From: Armatimonadota bacterium
Lineage (GTDB): Bacteria; Armatimonadota; Chthonomonadetes; Chthonomonadales; Chthonomonadaceae
DNA length: 11,468 bases
Reading direction: 5' to 3'
Assembly: GCA_026392135.1 (NCBI GenBank)
Contig: JAPLCR010000473.1
Span: 1 to 11,468, forward strand
In this document: piece after piece, positions 7,564 through 11,468 of the stretch
How positions within the stretch are numbered: the stretch's first letter is position 1
How the letters are laid out: the number at the start of each line of letters is the position of its first letter
The notes under the pieces: model-generated
Databases searched by the model: none
Told to the model about the DNA's origin: nothing
Seen by the model: the letters and a program-made list of their open reading frames with translations, nothing else
Position numbers and translations under genes: made by a program

Positions 7564-7703
7564 CTAGTTTGACAATCGTAAAGTGTGGATGTTGTCCTCA
7601 ACAACTGCATCATACCTTGGGTTCTTCTCCATGAAGTAGATAAGGGGGCAGTATCAAAACAGAGGCGCGTGATACCCTCAAGAGCCGTGTTGAGCGTTAT
7701 CAC
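7564..7703 (-). pseudogene. Decayed VapC-type PIN toxin (frameshifted, truncated)
   Basis: On the - strand a GTG at 7703-7701 overlaps the antitoxin stop as GTGA, the usual coupled arrangement. It opens VITLNTALEGITRLCFDTAP, matching the start of PIN-domain toxins with the first catalytic Asp in LCFDTAP. At the run of five Cs (7648-7644) the frame breaks. Adding one C restores LIYFMEKNPRYDAVVED, the expected continuation of the PIN N-terminus. The restored frame then reads NIHTLRLSN and stops at 7566-7564, so about two thirds of a normal VapC of roughly 130-150 residues is missing. The unshifted frame runs unrelated to a stop at 7553-7551. Either way no active nuclease can be made, because the downstream acidic PIN residues are gone. 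A sequencing error could explain the C-run, but not the truncation. Confidence 0.75.
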
Positions 7704-7939
7704 GGGCGGCTCTCCCACTCATCGCGCAACTGTTTCACATAATCTTGCGCGGCTACTCCCTCCCACACTTCCGCCCCCAAACCATGTAACTCCATAATGC
7801 TGCGTTTCGGCGGCTCCGCTGAATTTTTCATAGGTTGAGCTAGGTCTTGCATGATGAGCTTGACGAGGCGCATACGCGCCACTAGCGAGAGCGGCTTGAT
7901 ATGACGGTTATAGAGTTCTTCAAGGTGAATTGTGTTCAT
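7700..7939 (-). CDS. VapB-type antitoxin, orphaned
   Basis: This 79-residue protein matches a small antitoxin family common in cyanobacteria and related genomes. The hallmark is the C-terminal ELHGLGAEVWEGV followed by AQDYVKQLRDEWE, the toxin-neutralising tail. The first 35 residues (MNTIHLEELYNR, then helix LVARMRLVKLIMQDLA) are the expected DNA-binding and dimerisation part. The start is secure: GGAGG (complement of 7947-7951) lies seven bases before the ATG. The downstream partner vapC, overlapping by four bases, is a broken remnant. The antitoxin therefore appears to be the surviving half of a type II toxin-antitoxin module. It could still repress its own promoter or neutralise a related toxin elsewhere. 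Note that it is alone on the - strand between + strand genes. Confidence 0.78.
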   Translation of the reverse strand: MNTIHLEELYNRHIKPLSLVARMRLVKLIMQDLAQPMKNSAEPPKRSIMELHGLGAEVWEGVAAQDYVKQLRDEWESRP

Positions 7940-7952
7940 GTTATTTCCTCCG

Positions 7953-7977
7953 TTTCACAAATTCATTCTTTCACAAA
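7953..7977 (-). promoter_or_regulatory. Tandem operator-like repeats before antitoxin
   Basis: TTTCACAAA occurs at 7953-7961 and again at 7969-7977, separated by seven bases (16 bases start to start), immediately upstream of the antitoxin's ribosome binding site. Antitoxins of this class usually bind repeated sites in their own promoter. I found no clear -35/-10 pair on this strand. Confidence 0.4.
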
Positions 7978-8058
7978 ACCTAGGCTCCCTGCAAAACCGT
8001 CATTACACGTAAAAGAGTTCGCTCTTTGGGGAATTAACCGCGAAATAGCGCAAGAACT

Positions 8059-8094
8059 CCTCTCCTTTGTGAAGGAGAGGTTGGGTGAGGTTAT
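8059..8094. repeat. REP-like intergenic hairpin element, copy 2
   Basis: CCTCTCCTT (8059-8067) and AAGGAGAGG (8072-8080) form a perfect nine-pair stem with the loop TGTG, followed by the G-rich tail TTGGGTGAGG (8081-8090). About 15 bases further on, CTCCCCTAACTC carries a similar G-rich tail in the opposite orientation. The plan matches the element at 17-58. Similar hairpin-plus-tail elements are common between genes in several bacterial phyla. It could also end transcription, but it has no U-tract. Confidence 0.45.
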
Positions 8095-8133
8095 GTGAAA
8101 ACTCCCCTAACTCTGAACTCTTATCACTACATT

Positions 8134-8163
8134 TTGTTGTCTACCACGCTCTCAATTTACAAT
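8134..8163 (+). promoter_or_regulatory. Candidate sigma-70 promoter of the 8321 operon
   Basis: TTGTTG (8134-8139) is followed after 18 bases by TACAAT (8158-8163), one mismatch from the -10 consensus. CTCTC (8149-8153) and GAGAG (8168-8172) flank the -10 as an inverted repeat that could be an operator. The predicted transcript would carry a leader of about 150 bases before the deacetylase start. Confidence 0.4.
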
Positions 8164-8236
8164 AATAGAGAGAGTAAGCAGGATTAGGAGGCTAGAGTAG
8201 CGAAGCGAAGGGGGAAGATTCCAGAAGATAACTTTA

Positions 8237-8269
8237 AGGCGGCTCCTAAAGAGCCGCGCCGCCTCTTTT
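8237..8269 (+). promoter_or_regulatory. Leader with two mutually exclusive GC-rich hairpins
   Basis: GCGGCTC (8239-8245) pairs with GAGCCGC (8251-8257) around the loop CTAAA. The overlapping AGGCGGC (8237-8243) can instead pair with GCCGCCT (8258-8264), just before a short T-rich stretch CTTTTA (8264-8269). The two stems share bases 8239-8243, so only one can form. Placed between a promoter candidate and the operon start, this could act as an attenuator or a plain terminator for upstream transcription. No known riboswitch class is recognised. Confidence 0.4.
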
Positions 8270-8320
8270 ACCCAAGACGAGGCGTAGTATCTACCACTAC
8301 TCTAATAACAAGGCTTCGCC

Positions 8321-9088
8321 ATGCTACCCGAAAACCGACGTATTCTCGCCCTCTTTCCCCATCCCGACGACCTTGAGATTCTCTGCGCGGGAAGCCTGAT
8401 TCGCCTCTGCGAACTGGGCTTTGAACTCTACACCGCCACTATGACTCCCGGCGACAAAGGCTCCGCCGTCCTGACTTCGGAGGAGATAGCCGCGATACGG
8501 CGCGTGGAGGCACAGGAGGGCGCAAAGGCTGTGGGCGCAGTGTGTACGACCTGCCTCGAGTTCCGCGATTTAGAGATTACCTTCGACAATGCCGCACGGC
8601 GAAAGGTGGCGGGGCTGATTCGCGATGTGAACCCGCTCATGGTATTCACCACACCCCCGCAGGACTATATGTTCGACCATGAAATATCCTCTCAACTCGT
8701 GCGAGACGCTTGCTTCAACGCGGGCGTAAAAAACTATCCTGCGGATGGTGATGCGCCCCCGATAGAGGGCGTTCCCTACCTCTACTATACCGATTCGATA
8801 GGCGGTCATGACCTTTTCGGAAACCCCTCGCCTCTTCATTTTATTGTAGATATCTCCGCACAGATAGAGCGCAAAATAGAATCGCTCGCCTGTCACGATA
8901 GTCAGCGCAGTTGGCTCAAAAAACAGCATGGTATGGACGACTACATCGACTCAATGAAGCGTTGGTCGGCTTTGCGCGGAGAGCGTATCGGAACCGCCTA
9001 CGGAGAGGGCTTCCTCCAACATCTTGGTCACCCCCACCCGACAGACAACCTACTCACCGCACTTTTGAAGAGCGAAAACCTCGCATAG
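8321..9088 (+). CDS. PIG-L/LmbE family zinc-dependent de-N-acetylase
   Basis: This 255-residue cytoplasmic protein carries the PIG-L signature FPHPDDLE near the N-terminus (His14, Asp17 as zinc ligands, Asp16 as likely base). The third zinc ligand is His120 in DYMFDHE. Family members remove the acetyl group from GlcNAc in varied carriers: GlcNAc-PI, mycothiol and bacillithiol precursors, or free or phosphorylated N-acetyl sugars. The C-terminal part ends LGHPHPTDN, followed by a short tail. The ATG at 8321 follows AAGG with a seven-base gap. The stop overlaps the RBS of the next gene, and the three genes at 8321-10999 run with gaps of only 11-13 bases, so they form an operon. The NagB-like partner suggests an amino-sugar substrate. 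Family is firm; substrate is inferred. Confidence 0.9.
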   Translation: MLPENRRILALFPHPDDLEILCAGSLIRLCELGFELYTATMTPGDKGSAVLTSEEIAAIRRVEAQEGAKAVGAVCTTCLEFRDLEITFDNAARRKVAGLIRDVNPLMVFTTPPQDYMFDHEISSQLVRDACFNAGVKNYPADGDAPPIEGVPYLYYTDSIGGHDLFGNPSPLHFIVDISAQIERKIESLACHDSQRSWLKKQHGMDDYIDSMKRWSALRGERIGTAYGEGFLQHLGHPHPTDNLLTALLKSENLA

Positions 9089-9099
9089 GAGAAAACATT

Positions 9100-10029
9100 A
9101 TGCCTCGCCCCCTCAGTAAAATCGCGCCTGCATGGTGGGACTATACCACCCTCGACTCCGAACTTCTCACAGATGCGGCGAAACTCGCGGAACGCGACAT
9201 CGTGGAACTATCGCGCCCCGGATTTGAGGTTCGCCTCTACGACACACTGGAGGAGTTTTTCCTAGCGGAAGCCCTCGAATACATAGCCGCATGGAGGCAA
9301 GCGACTCCCGACAACCCTGTAGGGATTTGTGGCCCCATTGGACCCACCGAGCAACTTCCGCTCGTCGCGCAACTGGTAAACGCCCTAGAGATACCCCTGC
9401 ATAACGCGCACTTCTGGGGTATGGATGAGTGGTACATGAACGGGCTCGAAGTCTCCGCCGAGCATCCCCTTTCGTTTGAACGCGCCGATAGGGAGCTCTG
9501 CTTCAACCACATCCGCCCCGAACTTGTCATGCCAAACGCAAACCTCCACTTCCCGAAAGCCGATGTCTCCGCTTATGAAGCCTCGTGGAGCGGCGTGCGT
9601 TGTGCGGTTATGCAGGGCGGTCAGGGCGAGATAAAGCACTGGGCTTTCAACGACCCGGCGCGGCGCGAAGGGGCGTATCAGGATGCGCCGCCCTCTCCCG
9701 CAGAGTTTCGAGAGTTGGGGACTCGCGTGGTGGAACTCCACCCGCTGACGCTCGTGCAGAACGCCCGAACCTCCGGCGCGGGCAACATCCCGATCGTCCC
9801 TACGCACGCCCTGACGGTGGGGCCCAAGCAGACGTGGTTGGCGGAGCGCGTCTCGATATGGCATCCCGGTCATCACGACAACCCTTTCGGCATACGGCTG
9901 ACCGCGCTAATGATTTCTAAGGGAATTGCGGACTCTGCTTGCCCCATGTCGCTACTTGCGGAACACCCGAACGTCGTTTTTCACTACTACCGGGGCGCGA
10001 TTAAGAGTTGCGATACGGAGATGCACTAG
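9100..10029 (+). CDS. NagB-like glucosamine-6-phosphate deaminase/isomerase family protein
   Basis: The start at 9100 (309 residues) is chosen because AGGAGA at 9087-9092 sits seven bases ahead; the frame stays open back to 8911, but that part lies inside the deacetylase gene. NagB-type features in order: GICGPIGPTEQLP (75-87, phosphate loop, GSTP in classic NagB), HFWGMDEWYM (104-113, the NMDEY motif with Asp109/Glu110), HPLSFE (122-127), the active-site loop GGQGEIKHWAFNDP (173-186), VPTHALTVG (233-241) and a C-terminal CPMSLLAEHPNV. In classic NagB the loop is G-x-G-x-DGHIAFNEP; here His180 is kept, but the Asp is replaced by Glu177 or shifted by one inserted residue, and the final Glu is Asp185. 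The fold is clear. Whether it deaminates GlcN-6-P or isomerises another sugar phosphate is open. It sits between a deacetylase and a dehydrogenase. Confidence 0.85.
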   Translation: MPRPLSKIAPAWWDYTTLDSELLTDAAKLAERDIVELSRPGFEVRLYDTLEEFFLAEALEYIAAWRQATPDNPVGICGPIGPTEQLPLVAQLVNALEIPLHNAHFWGMDEWYMNGLEVSAEHPLSFERADRELCFNHIRPELVMPNANLHFPKADVSAYEASWSGVRCAVMQGGQGEIKHWAFNDPARREGAYQDAPPSPAEFRELGTRVVELHPLTLVQNARTSGAGNIPIVPTHALTVGPKQTWLAERVSIWHPGHHDNPFGIRLTALMISKGIADSACPMSLLAEHPNVVFHYYRGAIKSCDTEMH

Positions 10030-10042
10030 AGAGAGGAATCCA

Positions 10043-10999
10043 TTGGAGCAACAGACCATCGTTTTGCTAGAGAGCGACTGCCCGCTCGACGCGCCGACCT
10101 GCCAAGCGCTAGAGGGCGCGGGCTACACGCTTCGCCACATTGTGACTGAGGACGAGGGCGCGATAGCGGAGGCTTGTAGCGCCGCTTCCGCCGTAATGAC
10201 CTTTATGACGCCTGTGCGGGAGCGCGTAATAGAGCGCATGGAGCGGTGTAAAATCGTTGTGCGACTGGGAGTGGGGTACGATAGCGTGGATTTTGCGTAT
10301 GCGCGTACCAAAAGCATCCCCGTGAGCAATATCCCCGACTACTGTATGGGCGAGGTGGCGGACGAGGCGCTCGCGATGGCGTTGGCGCTATTTCGCTGTC
10401 TGCCGTTTCTGGACGGCTTTGTGCGCGGCGGGGGCTGGAAACCGGAACTTCCCTACCCGATTCGGAGCGCGGAGGCGACGACCTTCGGCATTATCGGGTT
10501 GGGGCGCATCGGGCGCACTACACTCGCTCACGCAAAAGGCTTTCCGTTTCGGTTCGTTGCCTACGACCCCTACCTCGCACCAGAGGAGTTTGCTCGGCTT
10601 GGCGCGGAGTCGCTCTCATTAGAGGAGATACTCAAACAGTCGGACATTCTCTCTCTACATACGCCCCTCACTCCTGAAACTAACCAGCTACTGAACGCCG
10701 AGCGTCTTAGCCTGATGAAGCCGACCGCTATACTCGTCAACACGGCGCGAGGCAAAATCGTAGACACGGCGGCGTTGGCGGAGGCTCTGCGCGAGGGGAG
10801 GCTCGGTGCGGCAGGGATATATGTGTTTGAGGACGAACCTCTGCCTGATGACCATCCCCTCCGTAGCGCCCCGAACGTCTTGCTCGCGCCTCACTGGGCG
10901 TGGCACAGTAGCGAAAGCAAGGAGCGTCTTCACAAGATGGGCGGGGAGGAGGCTCTGCGGGGCTTACGCGGCGAACCTTTGCGAAGTTGTGTGAATTAG
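10043..10999 (+). CDS. D-isomer-specific 2-hydroxyacid dehydrogenase (CtBP/SerA-like)
   Basis: I start this at the TTG at 10043 (318 residues) because AGAGAGG lies about five bases upstream and the N-terminal domain begins there (QQTIVLLESDCPLD). The open frame back to 9926 overlaps the previous gene. The NAD-binding motif FGIIGLGRIGRTTL gives GLGRIG at 152-157, with acidic YDPY 20 residues on. The catalytic triad is present: Arg236 in NTARGKIVD, Glu265 in VFEDEP, and His284 in LLAPHWAWHS. The normally conserved Asp of GLDVFExEP is Tyr here (GIYVFEDEP), an unusual swap at a structural position. The C-terminal AWHSSES and RGEPLRSCVN resemble the CtBP-like branch. Members reduce or oxidise 2-keto/2-hydroxy acids with NAD(P). 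As last gene of the operon it may handle the carbon skeleton made by its neighbours. Confidence 0.87.
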   Translation: MEQQTIVLLESDCPLDAPTCQALEGAGYTLRHIVTEDEGAIAEACSAASAVMTFMTPVRERVIERMERCKIVVRLGVGYDSVDFAYARTKSIPVSNIPDYCMGEVADEALAMALALFRCLPFLDGFVRGGGWKPELPYPIRSAEATTFGIIGLGRIGRTTLAHAKGFPFRFVAYDPYLAPEEFARLGAESLSLEEILKQSDILSLHTPLTPETNQLLNAERLSLMKPTAILVNTARGKIVDTAALAEALREGRLGAAGIYVFEDEPLPDDHPLRSAPNVLLAPHWAWHSSESKERLHKMGGEEALRGLRGEPLRSCVN

Positions 11000-11003
11000 A
11001 GGC

Positions 11004-11038
11004 AAAAAAGACCGCCGTCCCAATATGGGACAGCGGTC
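11004..11038 (-). terminator. Strong intrinsic terminator for the - strand
   Basis: GACCGC-C-GTCCCA (11010-11022) pairs with TGGGAC-A-GCGGTC (11026-11038) around the loop ATA, with one C/A mismatch. The run AAAAAA at 11004-11009 becomes a U-tract on the - strand directly after the stem. It therefore ends transcription coming leftward from the glycosyltransferase fragment. There is no U-tract on the + strand, so it may only partly serve the operon ending at 10999. Confidence 0.8.
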
Positions 11039-11073
11039 AACATACACCCCAAAATGACAACCAACTACAAAAA

Positions 11074-11096
11074 GGAGATCACACACCATTTGACGG
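11074..11096. repeat. 23-base repeat, left copy
   Basis: The core AGATCACACACCATTTGA (11076-11093) is identical to 11448-11465. Extending to 23 bases gives 21 matches, with differences at 11075 and 11094. It lies in the 139-base gap between the operon and the glycosyltransferase fragment, between the terminator and that fragment's stop. It is not palindromic. Confidence 0.8.
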
Positions 11097-11138
11097 CGAG
11101 GCGCAAAATAATGTTCCCAACAAATTTCGAGAAGGAAG

Positions 11139-11450
11139 TTACGCCCTCTTCTTGCGGTTCATAATAGCTTTCTGAATCTCCGCATCCCATTTCGCAAGTA
11201 CCGTCTCTGTACTATACCGCTCTCGTACTTCTGGGGCATGAGAGGCAAGTTGTCTACGCAGTTTCGCGTCGCCCATCAGCGTATCGAGGGCTTTGGTAAG
11301 AGCCTCCTCATCTTTGGGTGGAAGCAAAATTCCATCGTAATCGGGGCGGATCAGTTCACTGGGTCCGCTTGGGCAGTCGAAACTAATCACTGCAAGCCCC
11401 ATCGCCATCGCCTCTAGGAGTGCATTGGGAAACCCCTCTACCCATGAAGA
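11139..11450 (-). pseudogene. GT4 glycosyltransferase, C-terminal fragment
   Basis: The frame on the - strand reads SSWVEGFPNALLEAMAMG, then VISFDCPSGPSELI and DGILLPPKDEEAL. This is the donor-binding core (EGFPNxLLEAMAxGxPVI) of GT4/RfaB-type glycosyltransferases, followed by a complete-looking C-terminal helix and stop at 11139. A full protein would have about 350-400 residues; only about 104 codons are present. Directly upstream of SSW, TGA (11453-11451) interrupts the frame inside the 23-base repeat. Internal ATGs at 11408 or 11402 lack an RBS and would start inside the domain, so they are not real starts. Either the gene was truncated by a rearrangement at the repeat, or the sequence near the window edge is misjoined. 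The strong terminator just beyond fits a once normal - strand gene. Confidence 0.8.
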
Positions 11451-11468
11451 TCACACACCATTTGAGGG
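11446..11468. repeat. 23-base repeat, right copy
   Basis: This copy, at the very end of the window, matches 11074-11096 at 21 of 23 positions, including an 18-base perfect core (11448-11465). It supplies the TGA that stops the glycosyltransferase frame, and marks exactly where homology to that family ends. The two copies are in direct orientation, 372 bases apart. Confidence 0.8.

Noticed and set aside
7585..7797. 70-codon + strand frame
   Set aside because: Opposite strand of the vapB/vapC remnant, which explains the sequence better.
7901..8098. 65-codon + strand frame
   Set aside because: Spans the antitoxin control region and the hairpin repeat; no RBS and no family resemblance.
9385..9876. 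163-codon - strand frame
   Set aside because: Antisense to the NagB-like gene in G+C-rich DNA where long chance frames are common.
11054..11164. 36-codon + strand frame containing the left 23-base repeat
   Set aside because: No RBS, no recognisable content and partly antisense to the glycosyltransferase end; retained only as a note on the repeat.
11074..11468. CRISPR array
   Set aside because: Only two copies 372 bases apart with coding sequence between them; no regular spacing and no cas genes.
1..11468. tRNA, rRNA, transposase or phage genes
   Set aside because: I saw no tRNA cloverleaf, rRNA signature, DDE/serine/tyrosine recombinase motif or phage structural protein on either strand.

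Overview
The window looks like an ordinary bacterial chromosome segment of about 11.5 kb. It has no phage or transposase genes. The gene repertoire suggests an Armatimonadota, Planctomycetota or related soil/freshwater lineage: a planctomycete-type secreted five-bladed-propeller glycosidase-like protein, a HpnK/YdjC deacetylase, a RseB-like plus DUF4367-like exported protein, a cyanobacterial-style VapB antitoxin and a PIG-L/NagB-like operon. The phylum is an inference from gene content and I hold it loosely.

Layout. Bases 1-413 hold a REP-like hairpin element and no convincing gene. Bases 414-3149 form a tight + strand unit: an unknown 86-residue protein, a soluble hybrid histidine kinase/response regulator, and a YdjC/HpnK-like carbohydrate deacetylase that overlaps the kinase stop by four bases. 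In the kinase the phosphoacceptor His and the receiver are intact, but two ATP-site motifs are lost. Bases 3149-4393 hold an ECF sigma factor and a membrane-anchored zinc-finger anti-sigma factor, preceded by a sequence shaped like an ECF-type promoter. Bases 4588-7508 hold two exported proteins: the glycosidase-like propeller and a RseB/MucB-like protein that may belong with the sigma/anti-sigma pair.

Bases 7509-8320 are a gene-poor, scarred stretch. A VapB-type antitoxin on the - strand has an intact start, ribosome binding site and tandem operator-like repeats. Its partner vapC is broken by a one-base loss in a C run and then truncated. A second REP-like hairpin follows, then a candidate promoter and a roughly 150-base leader with two overlapping, mutually exclusive GC-rich hairpins. 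That leader precedes the + strand operon at 8321-10999, which is visibly richer in G+C: PIG-L/LmbE de-N-acetylase, a NagB-like sugar-phosphate isomerase/deaminase with a rebuilt active-site loop, and a D-2-hydroxyacid dehydrogenase. Together these suggest deacetylation, isomerisation/deamination and oxidation or reduction of an amino sugar derivative.

At the right edge is the C-terminal quarter of a GT4 glycosyltransferase on the - strand. It is cut off by a stop codon inside a 23-base repeat whose near-identical copy lies just beyond the gene's 3' end. A strong - strand intrinsic terminator sits between this fragment and the operon.

The items most worth following up are the ATPase-defective hybrid kinase, the decayed vapC beside a live-looking antitoxin, the leader hairpins, the altered NagB-like active site, and the repeat-bounded glycosyltransferase fragment.
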